From Gracilibacillus kekensis (lineage in GTDB: Bacteria > Bacillota > Bacilli > Bacillales > Amphibacillaceae): a DNA stretch of 64,000 bases. A model generated the notes under the pieces. The model was not told the origin of the DNA and made no database searches. It worked only from the letters and a program-made list of their open reading frames with translations. Below, piece after piece: positions 18,893 through 28,356 of the stretch; the first letter of the stretch is position 1, and each line of letters opens with the position of its first letter. The position numbers and the translations under genes are program-made. Where the stretch lies: the NCBI RefSeq assembly GCF_900143085.1, contig NZ_FRCZ01000001.1, forward strand, positions 620,001 to 684,000, in the 5' to 3' direction.

Positions 18893-20101
18893 CTAATTAT
18901 TTTTATTTTTACGTTCACCAGCTAAAGCTCCCTTAAAACCAAGGAACTGTAAATTATTTACCGCAAAGTTAGATATACTCTTTGTGTTTTGCAAGCTAAC
19001 AACTATTATAGCATTTAAACTAATTGCGACTATACGACAAAATGCTGGGAAATCTAGACTTCCCATTCCTAATATATATATAACAGCCGTGAAGCTCCAT
19101 AAAATAAATAAATTATTTTTAAAGTGCACATCTATAAAACGAGAAATATAAAAGAACACTAAGAAAATCAATAACATGGTCGCTGTACCAATTATATAAC
19201 CAATATGAATAAAGAAATCCCCCACAAAAAAGCTAGGACCACTTCCATCAGGATATCCATATATAAATTCAAATACCTGGCCATCTATATTATGAAGGTC
19301 AAAAGGAAAATCAATATTGAGCATTTCAAACCTGGCTATAAATGCTGCACCTTGAGTAACGAAAAATCTCCTGATTCCCGAAGTCACGAGGCTACCTGTT
19401 ATAAACAAATATGCCGAGAACGCAATAACTACCATTGTTAGCAATTTGAAATTAATTTTCATTTTAAAAATAAAGATCCAGAAAAAAATGTAGAAATAAA
19501 CTAAAACTCCTTTGTTCCCACCGATTAATAAAATGATACTTACAGCAGCAAACAAAATTAACTTAACTACATTTGATTGAATTCTATCATAAAAGTATAA
19601 ATAATACGATGGGATGATAAAAAATATAAATGTTGAAAACGTAAAGTAAAGAGGTATACTACCACTCATATCTGGTCTTTCTATTCGACTTCCTTCTAAA
19701 ACCAAATTGATCAATGGAAATCGATCAAAGTAAAACACAACATAAGCCAGAATGGCCGCAGTAACGTAGCCCATATACAAATAAACTAACTTATTTGAAG
19801 AATGATTAAATGTAATATTTTTAGAAAAATTAATGGAATTTTTAACTATAATCAATAAGGTTATAATTAAGAAATATAAGATTGAAAATGCTAAGTATTG
19901 TAAGTATGAACCTGCACTAAATACTTTATACGCTTCACCCAAGAATATGGAATAGTAGATGGATGGTGTATAGAAAATTATTGTAGAAATCACATAAAAA
20001 ATTACTAAAGATTTTTTATGCTCGTTATATCTGAAACCAATGAATAAAAATGATACATACATGAGTGTCAATAAAGAAAATAAAATATATTCAATTACCA
20101 T
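18893..20101 (-). CDS. Wzy-type O-antigen/capsule polymerase
   Basis: The 402-residue product has about 11 hydrophobic segments and a large outside loop near residues 230-290 (FGxxYPDGSGPSFFVGD-like stretch), the layout of Wzy and O-antigen ligase-type polymerases. Wzy proteins share little sequence, so the call rests on topology and on its place next to a Wzx flippase and sugar-synthesis genes. It would join lipid-linked repeat units on the outer face of the membrane, with the Wzz-like protein at 5072-5992 setting length. AAGGAG precedes the ATG, and the dehydratase gene follows after 12 bp. Confidence 0.75.
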   Translation of the reverse strand: MVIEYILFSLLTLMYVSFLFIGFRYNEHKKSLVIFYVISTIIFYTPSIYYSIFLGEAYKVFSAGSYLQYLAFSILYFLIITLLIIVKNSINFSKNITFNHSSNKLVYLYMGYVTAAILAYVVFYFDRFPLINLVLEGSRIERPDMSGSIPLYFTFSTFIFFIIPSYYLYFYDRIQSNVVKLILFAAVSIILLIGGNKGVLVYFYIFFWIFIFKMKINFKLLTMVVIAFSAYLFITGSLVTSGIRRFFVTQGAAFIARFEMLNIDFPFDLHNIDGQVFEFIYGYPDGSGPSFFVGDFFIHIGYIIGTATMLLIFLVFFYISRFIDVHFKNNLFILWSFTAVIYILGMGSLDFPAFCRIVAISLNAIIVVSLQNTKSISNFAVNNLQFLGFKGALAGERKNKNN

Positions 20102-20118
20102 AAAAATACTCCTTAAAA

Positions 20119-21378
20119 TTATCTTTTTTTTAGTAAACTAAACCAAGGCATTGAGTAGACTTTTGATGAAAGGACCCACATTAATACAAAAGCCAACAGA
20201 AATGATAAGGCAGATGCATATGAAGCTCCTATTGCCCCAAAATGAGTTATAAATAAATTGTTTAGTATTAAATTTAGTGGAACTACAATTATCATAACAC
20301 CAAAGTTTAGATGTGTTTTCTGAGCATAATGAACATAATTCGTCATCATTTTATACATTCCATTAAAAGCATATCCAATAGAAATCCATAGAACAAATTT
20401 ACTAGCATCATGAAACTCTTCTGCTACATAAAACGAAATAATATATGGGGATAATATACCCAATACTACCGCAGCTACAATCACTATTATAAAATAGAAG
20501 TAAGTAAATTTGACAATCCTTTTTCTAACAATTAATTGATCCAGCTTTAATCTTTCAAAAAACCAGGGTACCCACGCTTTGTTAAATGAATTAATGACAA
20601 TCATTAATATCATTGATATTTGATAACCTATCGTATAAATACCTGCAGCTTCTATACCTACTATGTTTTTAATGAATAATCGATCCGAAACATTTATTAA
20701 CGCCATACCCAATACAACTGGAATTAGTGGAACTCCAAATTTTATAGCGTGTTTAATATATGAATAGGAATACTGAAATTTCAACAATTTTTGCGATTTT
20801 ATTATAAATATCCCAATAAATCCATATAAGATATACGAAATACTCAAACCTAAAACAGCGCCTTGCCAGCCCATATTAAAATTCACCACTAAGACGATCG
20901 ACAGTATTCCGTTAAGCATTGACTGACTTATTAAAAAAGCTCCATATTTATACGGTTGATGTTGAACCTGAAAAAGAACTAGAACTACTTGAAACAGAAA
21001 CTGACTTGCTGCCACAAGTATAGCCAATTGAATCCAACGCCAGTTTAAATCAGTCAGGTTGAAAATAATATTACTGAATACAGAATTCAATACCGAAATA
21101 ATCACTGTACTAGATAGTAATACAAGTAAAGTATTGGTAACATATTTTGCGAAATCTATTTTGTCTCTTTCAAAATATTGTCTAGTAACCGCCCCATGAA
21201 TGCTTAGACCAACCACAGGCCCAAATATTAGTAAAACCATTTGAAACATAGAGAAAAGACCATAATCTTCAGTTGACATATTACGTGTATATATAGGAAT
21301 TAGAAAAAATGGAACTGCTGCGTTTAATATAGTTGAAGAAACATAAATAGTTGCTGACTGAAACAATTTTTTAAACAA
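20119..21378 (-). CDS. Wzx-type polysaccharide flippase (MATE/MOP superfamily)
   Basis: This is the first gene of the nonulosonate operon. It encodes 12-14 hydrophobic segments with the N-terminal pattern LFQSATIYVSSTILNAAVPF and PIYTRNMSTEDYGLFSM, typical of polysaccharide transporters that flip undecaprenyl-linked repeat units. The TTG at 21378 (419 aa) is chosen because TAGGTG lies just upstream and because family members begin near this point; the ATG at 21432 has no ribosome binding site. The gene is divergent from the glycosyltransferase at 21539. Confidence 0.88.
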   Translation of the reverse strand: MFKKLFQSATIYVSSTILNAAVPFFLIPIYTRNMSTEDYGLFSMFQMVLLIFGPVVGLSIHGAVTRQYFERDKIDFAKYVTNTLLVLLSSTVIISVLNSVFSNIIFNLTDLNWRWIQLAILVAASQFLFQVVLVLFQVQHQPYKYGAFLISQSMLNGILSIVLVVNFNMGWQGAVLGLSISYILYGFIGIFIIKSQKLLKFQYSYSYIKHAIKFGVPLIPVVLGMALINVSDRLFIKNIVGIEAAGIYTIGYQISMILMIVINSFNKAWVPWFFERLKLDQLIVRKRIVKFTYFYFIIVIVAAVVLGILSPYIISFYVAEEFHDASKFVLWISIGYAFNGMYKMMTNYVHYAQKTHLNFGVMIIVVPLNLILNNLFITHFGAIGASYASALSFLLAFVLMWVLSSKVYSMPWFSLLKKR

Positions 21379-21538
21379 TGTATCACCTACGTAAATATCC
21401 TTATTGTCCTTTATATAAAAATAAGTTATCATAACTTTATATTTTTAAATCTTGATCACCATAGTTAAGTTTATACTTGAATAGTTTATCATGCAAGAAA
21501 ATTTTAAATTTTTCTACTGAAAAGGAGTACGTTTTTTT

Positions 21539-22306
21539 ATGGACAACAATCAACCACTAGTATCTGTTATAACACCTACATTCAATTCAAGTGATTATGT
21601 CGTTAAAACTATAGAATCAGTCCAATCACAGAGTTATCAAAATTGGGAAATGATTATAATTGATGACTGCTCATCTGATAATACTGTGGAATTAGTTAAA
21701 GGGGAAATCAGTTCAGATCCTAGACTAAAACTTATTCAAAATCAAGAAAATAAAGGAGCAGCAGTCTCTAGAAATTCAGGTATAAACCTGGCATCCGGAA
21801 GATACATTGCTTTTTTAGATAGTGATGATATATGGAGTTCAAAAAAGTTAGAAACTCAAATAAGTTTTATGCAAAAAAATAACTACTTTTTCACTTTCAC
21901 TTCCTACTCTCTTATAGATAAGGATGGAAATAAATTAAATAAAATGGTTCGAGCTAAAGACATGCTAAACTATAAAAATCTTTTAAGTCATCCTGGGGCA
22001 ATTGGTTGCTTAACTGTTGTTCTTGACAAACATGAAATCCAAGACATTACAATGCCCAACATAAGAACCCGTCAAGATTTCGCTTTATGGTTAAAAATAT
22101 TAAAAGAAAAATATACTGCTTATGGACTGGATATTGATTTAGCTTTTTACAGAAAAGTTCCTGGTTCTATATCAAGCAATAAAATTAAAGCAGCCAAAAA
22201 AAATTGGTATGTGTATCGGAAAATAGAGAAACTCAGCCTAATTCCTGCGACATGGTACTTTTTAAATTACGCATATAAAGCCATAGTAAAAACGTTTTTA
22301 AAATAA
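21539..22306 (+). CDS. Family 2 glycosyltransferase
   Basis: The 255-residue protein has the GT-A fold signature: SVITPTFNSSDYVVKTIESV at the start, IIDDCSSDNT, NKGAAVSRNSGI and FLDSDDIW, where the last Asp pair binds the metal and nucleotide sugar. It probably adds one sugar of the repeat unit. It is the only plus-strand gene in the window, divergent from the Wzx gene across 160 bp. AAAGGAG is found 11 bases before the ATG. Only two glycosyltransferases are in the locus, so the repeat unit may be short or other transferases are encoded elsewhere. Confidence 0.9.
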   Translation: MDNNQPLVSVITPTFNSSDYVVKTIESVQSQSYQNWEMIIIDDCSSDNTVELVKGEISSDPRLKLIQNQENKGAAVSRNSGINLASGRYIAFLDSDDIWSSKKLETQISFMQKNNYFFTFTSYSLIDKDGNKLNKMVRAKDMLNYKNLLSHPGAIGCLTVVLDKHEIQDITMPNIRTRQDFALWLKILKEKYTAYGLDIDLAFYRKVPGSISSNKIKAAKKNWYVYRKIEKLSLIPATWYFLNYAYKAIVKTFLK

Positions 22307-22712
22307 TTGATTAAGAATAGGACAGAGTGCCAGTTCAGCCACTTCATGCTTAGGTGATAGCAGAGTTGTCTTAGACCTCAAGGGAGCGTTGCGTGAAACT
22401 AGATACGAATGTAAAAAATAGATGTTAATTTTAAAATTTCAAGAACTACACAGAGATTATTAGAAAATGGCTGGTTTTGGAAAGACTTCCTTGGCCTTAA
22501 CAAAGGCTTTTAAAAATTTTATAGGATAAAAATAATGGTCATTTATTCTAGCTGTAGTAGTTGGATTTCGATGTAGTAAACCAAAAAAAGTGGAAGCTTG
22601 ACAAAATTAACGTAACACTTAAATCCACAAAAACTTTTACCATATCCTCTGCTAAAAAGATTAGCATATGGAGATGGTTGGAATGTCTGAGGCACTCACG
22701 ATAGTTAAAAAC

Positions 22713-22745
22713 GGCTTAAGCCACATGGAATATACGGCTTAAGCC
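22713..22745. terminator. Bidirectional terminator with paired GGCTTAAGCC palindromes
   Basis: Two copies of the 10-base palindrome GGCTTAAGCC are separated by 13 bases and can pair with each other. T runs follow on both strands (tttttttt on plus, GTTTTT on minus), as expected between convergent genes. Confidence 0.65.
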
Positions 22746-22764
22746 TCCTGAATTTTTTTTATTA

Positions 22765-22791
22765 TTCCCGCTGACTACTTGACAGCGGGAA
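22765..22791 (-). terminator. Hairpin after the RND transporter gene
   Basis: A 9-bp perfect stem (TTCCCGCTG / CAGCGGGAA) with a 9-base loop sits 31 bp past the transporter stop. There is no T run, so the end may depend on the next hairpin at 22713-22745. Confidence 0.45.
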
Positions 22792-22822
22792 ATTTACTAT
22801 CATTAATCTCGGATTTCTTCAA

Positions 22823-25800
22823 CTATACTTCTTTCTCTTTCTTCGGCTTCTTCCCAAACCATCCCTTCACACGCTCTGACAAATTATCAAAATACGTGTA
22901 AACAACTGGTATTAACACTAACGTGAACATACTGGATACGGCTAAACCGAAGATAACGGTAATTGCCATTGGTTGCTGCATTTCGGCGCCTTCTCCGTAA
23001 CCTAGGGCGAGTGGTACCATCGCTAGGATCGTTGTCAAGGTTGTCATCAGAATTGGACGCATCCTTGTTTTTCCGGCTTCGACAATTGCTTCATGACGAT
23101 CCAGTCCACGTCTTCTTAAAATATTAATGTAATCGACAAGTACGATCGCATTGTTGACGACAATACCGGCGAGCATGATCACCCCGATGAAGGCGGTTAT
23201 CGATAATGGTTGACCTGTGATAAATAGGCCACCAAACACACCTACTGCTGTTGCTGGCATCGAGAACATGATAATTAACGGGAACAGGAAATTCTCAAAT
23301 TGAACTGCCATTACGGCATAGACTAAGAAGATCGATAAGATCAGTGCCAAGCTTAAGTCTGCAAAGGCTTCTGTCATATCTTCTGCCTGACCACCAATGG
23401 TGTAGTCATAATCCTCTGGGAAATTCATCCCGTCTAAGGCTGATTCTACATTTGTAGAAACCGTTCCAAGATCCATCCCCTCAATACCTGATGAAATATT
23501 TACTTGACGTTGCTGGTTCTGCCTTGTGATCGTTGCTGCACTTTGGACTTGTTCAAAATCAGCAATCGTTGTTAATGGTATCGATGTTCCTTGTTGGTTT
23601 TGAATCAGAACATTTTCTAAATCGTTAATGGTTGTTCTCGCATCTTCCGGAAACATTAAAGTAACATTCATCTCGTCACCATCTTCACGGTACTGCATAA
23701 CCGTCTGACCCGTGAAACTAATCTGAACCTGGTTCATTACTTCCTGATAGGATAAGCCATATTGGGCTGCCAGTTCGCGATCGACTTGGATGTTCATCTC
23801 TGGCTGTGTATCTTCTAAAGAAGATGTAGGATTATAGATTCCCTCTGTATCTTCTAATACCTGTAAGACTTGATCTGATAGTTCTTGTAACACATCTGTT
23901 TCAGGTCCAGAGATTTGAATTTGAATCGGATCACCCAGGCCTCCTACACCTGAACTTGCTTCTGTTACGGTAATATCAGCTCCAGGTATATCTTGCATGT
24001 CTTCATCTAATTGCTGGACAAAAGAGGCAGTCGTTTCTGATCGTTCATCCGCTGCTACTAACTGAATCTGATAGGATGCAGCTGATCCGCCTGACATCAC
24101 AGCTTGTTCTGGGTTACTACTTCCAACTGTTACATAACTAACATCAATGATATCGTCATATTCAGCAAGTTTTTCATTTACTTTTTCCGTGATCGCAAGA
24201 CGTTTTTCTTCATTTGTTCCAGTAGGTGTCTCAACCGTAATTCCTACTTGTCCTTGATCGCCTTCAGGAATAAAGGCAGTTCCGATAAAAGGTATTAAGC
24301 ATAAACTACCAATGATGGCTGCAATCGTAATTGCGATCGTTGTTTTTCTTAATTTTAATGCTTTTTCCAGGACGCGCTGATAACCTGCAATCACTTTATT
24401 TAATACGCGATCAAACCAATAACGTCTGCCATGGTCTTCCATTGCTTTTGTTAATAGTTTTGATGATAACATCGGAATCAATGTAATCGAAACGGCTAAC
24501 GATGCGACGAGTGCAAACGAAATCGTTAAGGCTAATGGTGTGAACAGCTCTGATGCTATTCCATCCACAAAGACAATTGGTAAAAATACGACTAATGTCG
24601 TTGTCGTTGAAGCGATAACTGCAGGTGCTAATTCGGATGCCCCTTTGACCGCTGCTTCCTTCAATTTATACCCTTGCTGCCTGTAGGAGACAATGTTTTC
24701 GAGAATAACAATCGAACTATCGACCATCATCCCGATACCGAGCGCAAGACCACCCATTGTTAATACGTTTAATGTCTCACCTGTAAAATATAAGAGTACA
24801 AAAGTTGAGATAATCGCAATTGGAATCGAAACACCAATTACCAGGGTTGCTCTCACACTTCGCAGGAATAAAAGTAAAACCAGTAAGGCAAAAATCCCGC
24901 CAAAAATCATATTCTGGATCACTGAATTAATCGATTGTTTTATAAATTCGGATGTATCTACTACAACTTCTAAGTTCACATCTCCTGGTAAATCCTTATT
25001 CAAATCTTCAACAGCCGCTAAAATATTATCAGAAACATCGACGGTATTTCCGTCTGATTGTTTTAAGATACTGAGAACGACTGCTGATTCATTGTTAACA
25101 AGTGTGGTGCCATTCTTTTGTAAGGTATCATTAACCTCGGCAATATCTGACACGTTTATTTGTGCACCCTGGGGTGTTTGAATAATCGTATTGGCAATAT
25201 CGTCAACCGATTGAAATGATCCATCAATTCTAAGCTGGAGGTCTTGATCTCCTTTTTGAATTGAACCTGCTGAAGCGGATTGGTTTGCTCCTGCTAATGA
25301 CTGCTGAATCAATTGGGTCGACACACCATACTGTGTCATGGCAGATCGATCTAACTCGAGTTCAATCGCCCGCTCTTCTCCACCTTCAATGCTGACGGAA
25401 GCAACACCACTTTGACGTTCAAAATAAGGCTGAACGGTATCTTCTGCTACCGATTGCAGAGTGGTGGTATCGCTGCCTGTTAAGCCTACCCACATAATTG
25501 GCAATTGATTTGGATTGAATCTGAGTACACTTGGATCATTCGCACCATCTGGCAACATGCCTTTTACTTGATCGACGCTCTCACGAACCTCAAGCAGGGC
25601 ATTATCTAGGTTGGTACCATTTTCAAACATAATGATCACGAGGGATGATCCGGACTGGGATTGAGATTGAATCGAATTAACCCCTTCTATCGAGCTAAGA
25701 CCACTCTCCATTGGTTCTGATACTAACTTTTCGACTTCTTGAGGTGCTGCATCTGGATAGCTAGTCGCAACCACTGCAATTGGCAGATCAATTTCAGGAA

Positions 25801-25909
25801 AAAGATCAATCGCTAAATTTCGAACTGAAATAACGCCCATTGCAATAATGGCGAGGACAATCATGATGACCCCGACTGGTCGTTTTACGGATGTATTAAC
25901 TAGTTTCAT
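22823..25909 (-). CDS. RND-family efflux transporter, AcrB/SwrC-like
   Basis: A 1028-residue inner-membrane pump with the RND layout: TM1 near residues 12-30, a large outer loop, TM2-6 at about 335-480, TM7, a second large loop and TM8-12. TM4 contains GLALGIGMMVDSSIVILEN with the conserved proton-relay Asp. Homologues such as SwrC of B. subtilis export lipopeptides and hydrophobic drugs; the substrate here is unknown. It follows the membrane-fusion protein gene by 2 bp and is under the TetR-type regulator encoded first in the operon. The last 15 residues are Lys/Glu-rich. Confidence 0.92.
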   Translation of the reverse strand: MKLVNTSVKRPVGVIMIVLAIIAMGVISVRNLAIDLFPEIDLPIAVVATSYPDAAPQEVEKLVSEPMESGLSSIEGVNSIQSQSQSGSSLVIIMFENGTNLDNALLEVRESVDQVKGMLPDGANDPSVLRFNPNQLPIMWVGLTGSDTTTLQSVAEDTVQPYFERQSGVASVSIEGGEERAIELELDRSAMTQYGVSTQLIQQSLAGANQSASAGSIQKGDQDLQLRIDGSFQSVDDIANTIIQTPQGAQINVSDIAEVNDTLQKNGTTLVNNESAVVLSILKQSDGNTVDVSDNILAAVEDLNKDLPGDVNLEVVVDTSEFIKQSINSVIQNMIFGGIFALLVLLLFLRSVRATLVIGVSIPIAIISTFVLLYFTGETLNVLTMGGLALGIGMMVDSSIVILENIVSYRQQGYKLKEAAVKGASELAPAVIASTTTTLVVFLPIVFVDGIASELFTPLALTISFALVASLAVSITLIPMLSSKLLTKAMEDHGRRYWFDRVLNKVIAGYQRVLEKALKLRKTTIAITIAAIIGSLCLIPFIGTAFIPEGDQGQVGITVETPTGTNEEKRLAITEKVNEKLAEYDDIIDVSYVTVGSSNPEQAVMSGGSAASYQIQLVAADERSETTASFVQQLDEDMQDIPGADITVTEASSGVGGLGDPIQIQISGPETDVLQELSDQVLQVLEDTEGIYNPTSSLEDTQPEMNIQVDRELAAQYGLSYQEVMNQVQISFTGQTVMQYREDGDEMNVTLMFPEDARTTINDLENVLIQNQQGTSIPLTTIADFEQVQSAATITRQNQQRQVNISSGIEGMDLGTVSTNVESALDGMNFPEDYDYTIGGQAEDMTEAFADLSLALILSIFLVYAVMAVQFENFLFPLIIMFSMPATAVGVFGGLFITGQPLSITAFIGVIMLAGIVVNNAIVLVDYINILRRRGLDRHEAIVEAGKTRMRPILMTTLTTILAMVPLALGYGEGAEMQQPMAITVIFGLAVSSMFTLVLIPVVYTYFDNLSERVKGWFGKKPKKEKEV

Positions 25910-25911
25910 GA

Positions 25912-26772
25912 TTAATCCTCCTCGATCACATTAATTTTATTGCCATCTACAAGTGTTAATTGTCCACTTGTAATAATTTGATCTCCTTCATTTAATTCCG
26001 CTTGTACGGCTGTTGTTTGTGATTGTGTCGCTTGAACCGTTACCTCTACCTTAGTGGCAGTTTCGCCATCGGTCGTGAAGACATAGGTTTCATCATTATC
26101 TTCCACTAATGCGGTTGTCGGAATTAATAATGAATCTTCAATCACAGTATCTTCTAAGACAACTGTAGCGATCACACCCGCTTTATAATGGGTTGTTTCG
26201 TTATCAAATGATAGATCAATTGGAAATAGCCCGGCCTCATTAGCTGCATTTGCTACATATTCAATTTCAGCTTCGTGTGTTTCTTCTTCTGCACTTTCTA
26301 ATAAAAGGGTTACCTGTTTACCTTTTTCAAATAATTCTAATTGCACATCAGGTACTTGCAATTGAACGGTTAGTTGTTCTAGATCAATGATGACCGCTAA
26401 CGGCTCCTGATTGGATACCATGGATCCTTCTTGGGCCGCTAATTCCGTAATAATCCCTGTACTTGGAGCTTCTACTTTAATAGTGCCTTGTGGACTTGAA
26501 ATCGTAGCAATTTCATCGTCCTCTTCGACTTTGTCTCCATTTTCAACCTCTAATTCGTCAATCTCTCCAGCTACAGAGGGAATGATTGGTGTCGTCTGAT
26601 TTGGCATCGTACGACCATAAAAGTTTCGTTCCATAACAAGATCACCTTTTGTTACTTCTCCTACCTCTACAGGTGTCACACGTTCTACTTGCTCTTCCTC
26701 TTCGTTGTTATTTTCTGAACAGGCAACCAGCGTGATGATTACAATTAACAGCAACAATAATAAACGCTTCAT
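25912..26772 (-). CDS. RND efflux periplasmic-adaptor-like lipoprotein (HlyD/MFP family)
   Basis: The 286-residue product starts with a lipoprotein signal (lipobox LVAC, Cys18) and an acidic linker, then a biotinyl-lipoyl-like half (GEIDELEVENGDKVEEDDEI), a beta-barrel segment and a membrane-proximal domain (IPTTALVEDNDETYVF). There is almost no coiled-coil hairpin, which fits adaptors of Gram-positive RND pumps that do not have to reach an outer membrane. It is encoded between the TetR regulator and the pump. The ATG follows GAGGGGAC. Confidence 0.88.
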   Translation of the reverse strand: MKRLLLLLLIVIITLVACSENNNEEEEQVERVTPVEVGEVTKGDLVMERNFYGRTMPNQTTPIIPSVAGEIDELEVENGDKVEEDDEIATISSPQGTIKVEAPSTGIITELAAQEGSMVSNQEPLAVIIDLEQLTVQLQVPDVQLELFEKGKQVTLLLESAEEETHEAEIEYVANAANEAGLFPIDLSFDNETTHYKAGVIATVVLEDTVIEDSLLIPTTALVEDNDETYVFTTDGETATKVEVTVQATQSQTTAVQAELNEGDQIITSGQLTLVDGNKINVIEED

Positions 26773-26800
26773 TTTTTGTTTGTCCCCTCTCGACTCTTTT

Positions 26801-27628
26801 TTATAAAAACTTTTTTAACTTACGTATCAATTCTTTTATCGTGGTGTTGGATTCTAAATGCTTTAACATGCTTTGAATAATGATTTTTTTCGGTTCTTTT
26901 TTATTCCATTCTTCTTCTAATACGAGGATCGCTTCTAGCAGCTCGCGATTGTCACTCCTTTCGATTTGTTTTTTTATTTGTTGGATTATTTCTTGTGCAC
27001 TTGGCTCCTTGAACATGGATAAAGACTGGTATGTGAAAATCGGCTGTTGATTCTCCTGGAGTATGGACTTTACGATCACATCTACTTTGTCAATAATATA
27101 CTTCGCTAATTGTTCGCTATCAAACTTTAGATCATGGATCGCTATCCATTTAAAATAACCGCTTAAGATGCCATCAATTTGTATTACAACATCTACAATG
27201 TATGGTTGGATCCTTTCTCCATAAATCATGATAATTTGATTCTCCAGCCAGTTATAGGATTGCTTATGTAAGCTAAAGATTAGCTCATTCATTTTCTCAC
27301 CAAGATTAATATTATCCCTGACGTGCATCATCAAATATTCTTTATGTTCTTTGAATAAACCAAGGAATGCTTCGATTTGTTCTGTAAATTGCTTTAAAGG
27401 ATCATGGGTTCTGCTATTAATAGATCCAATCTTTTCTAAGATAACTTCAGAATAATAACTATAAATTTCTATTAATAATTCATCCTTCGATTGAAAATGA
27501 AGGTAGAATGCACCTTTGGAAACATTACTTTTGTCGGCTATTTCCTGAATGGATGTGGAATGAAATCCTTTTTCCGAGAATAGCTTCATGCTTTCTTCAA
27601 TCATGCGCTTTTTTTTATCGTCTATCAC
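26801..27628 (-). CDS. TetR-family repressor of the RND operon
   Basis: Residues 1-55 form the TetR helix-turn-helix (GFHSTSIQEIADKSNVSKGAFYLHF), followed by a helical ligand-binding domain; at 275 aa it is longer than the family average because of a helical C-terminal extension. It begins with GTG after GAGGGG. It is the first gene of the operon with the adaptor and the pump, and a perfect 6-2-6 palindrome lies 64 bp upstream, just after the promoter -10, so autorepression is likely. The inducer is unknown. Confidence 0.9.
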   Translation of the reverse strand: MIDDKKKRMIEESMKLFSEKGFHSTSIQEIADKSNVSKGAFYLHFQSKDELLIEIYSYYSEVILEKIGSINSRTHDPLKQFTEQIEAFLGLFKEHKEYLMMHVRDNINLGEKMNELIFSLHKQSYNWLENQIIMIYGERIQPYIVDVVIQIDGILSGYFKWIAIHDLKFDSEQLAKYIIDKVDVIVKSILQENQQPIFTYQSLSMFKEPSAQEIIQQIKKQIERSDNRELLEAILVLEEEWNKKEPKKIIIQSMLKHLESNTTIKELIRKLKKFL

Positions 27629-27691
27629 ATGGAGCCCCTCACTTTCTTTCCTACGATTTGACTATTTAAATGGTTTCACTTTTTTGAAGAA

Positions 27692-27705
27692 TGACTGGTC
27701 AGTCA
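27692..27705. promoter_or_regulatory. Palindromic TetR-type operator
   Basis: TGACTGGTCAGTCA is a perfect inverted repeat (TGACTG, 2-base centre, CAGTCA). It starts 8 bases downstream of the -10 box of the minus-strand promoter, the right place to block transcription. Similar palindromes are bound by many TetR-family repressors. Confidence 0.75.
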
Positions 27706-27712
27706 GAAAATA

Positions 27713-27741
27713 ATTATAGCAGTATTATTTTAAGATTACAA
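27713..27741 (-). promoter_or_regulatory. Sigma-A promoter of the tetR-RND operon
   Basis: On the minus strand TTGTAA (27736-27741) and TATAAT (27713-27718) are separated by exactly 17 bases. The regulator start codon lies about 85 bp downstream of the -10 box. Confidence 0.75.
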
Positions 27742-27894
27742 ATTGTTACTCTTAATTTGTTTGTAGGGAAAAGCTTATCACAGATTGGAACGTTCTTAAT
27801 TTCGCAAAAAAGATCTAACATTATCCATGAAGTTTATCGGGTTGGGGAAGGACTTGAGTTTTTCAATTTATTCCATACTGAATTGTGAAAAGGA

Positions 27895-28262
27895 ATGCTC
27901 CTCGTCGGCATTTCTGGACTTATTTTCTACTGTAATGCCGATGAGATTACTTCTCGCCGGGATTTCTGGACTTATTTTCTGCTATAATGCCGATGAGATT
28001 GTTCCTCGTCGGCATTTATGAACCTATTTTCTACTATAATGCCGATGAGATTGCTTCTCGTCGGCTTTTATGGCCTTATTTTCTGCTATAATGCCGATGA
28101 GACTGCTTATCGTCGGCATTTATGGCCTTATTTTCTGCTATAATGCCGATGAGACTGCTTATCGTCGGCATTTATGGACTTATTTTCTGCTATAATGCCG
28201 ATGAGATTGCTTCTCGTCGGCTTTTATGGACTTATTTTCTGCTATAATGCCGATGAGATTGT
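27895..28262. repeat. Tandem array of seven 52-bp repeats, each with an extended -10-like box and a hairpin
   Basis: The motif GCCGATGAGA starts at 27937, 27989, 28041, 28093, 28145, 28197 and 28249, an exact 52-bp period. Each unit has CTGCTATAAT or a close variant, then ATGCCGATGAGA, a 5-base loop and TCTCGTCGGCAT, which pair over 12 positions on the plus strand (one G-U). Units differ by a few substitutions, not by length. The period is not a multiple of three, so the array is not coding. It lies between the tetR promoter and the end of the lipoprotein gene. Confidence 0.9.
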
Positions 28263-28295
28263 TCTAGCTCTTGTTACGATTTCATTTACTTTTAA

Positions 28296-28332
28296 AAAAG
28301 ATGGTTCGCTGTTTATCAGGGAACCATCTTTT
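28296..28332 (-). terminator. Terminator of the Glu-rich lipoprotein gene
   Basis: On the minus strand AAAAGATGGTTC and GAACCATCTTTT form a perfect 12-bp stem followed by TTTTTT-type sequence, 24 bp after the stop codon. Confidence 0.8.
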
Positions 28333-28356
28333 AACGTATTTGTTTGGAGTTGTTGT

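Larger units (their letters stand above)
22307..22822. other. Intergenic region between convergent genes
   Basis: No intact gene is supported. The first 350 bases contain only short frames with stops and may be decayed sequence. The last 120 bases carry two hairpins: the GGCTTAAGCC pair at 22713-22745 and a perfect TTCCCGCTG / CAGCGGGAA hairpin at 22765-22791, close to the end of the RND transporter gene. Confidence 0.55.

Noticed and set aside
27895-28262. CRISPR array
   Set aside because: The 52-bp units are repeated over their whole length with no unique spacers, and no cas genes are near.
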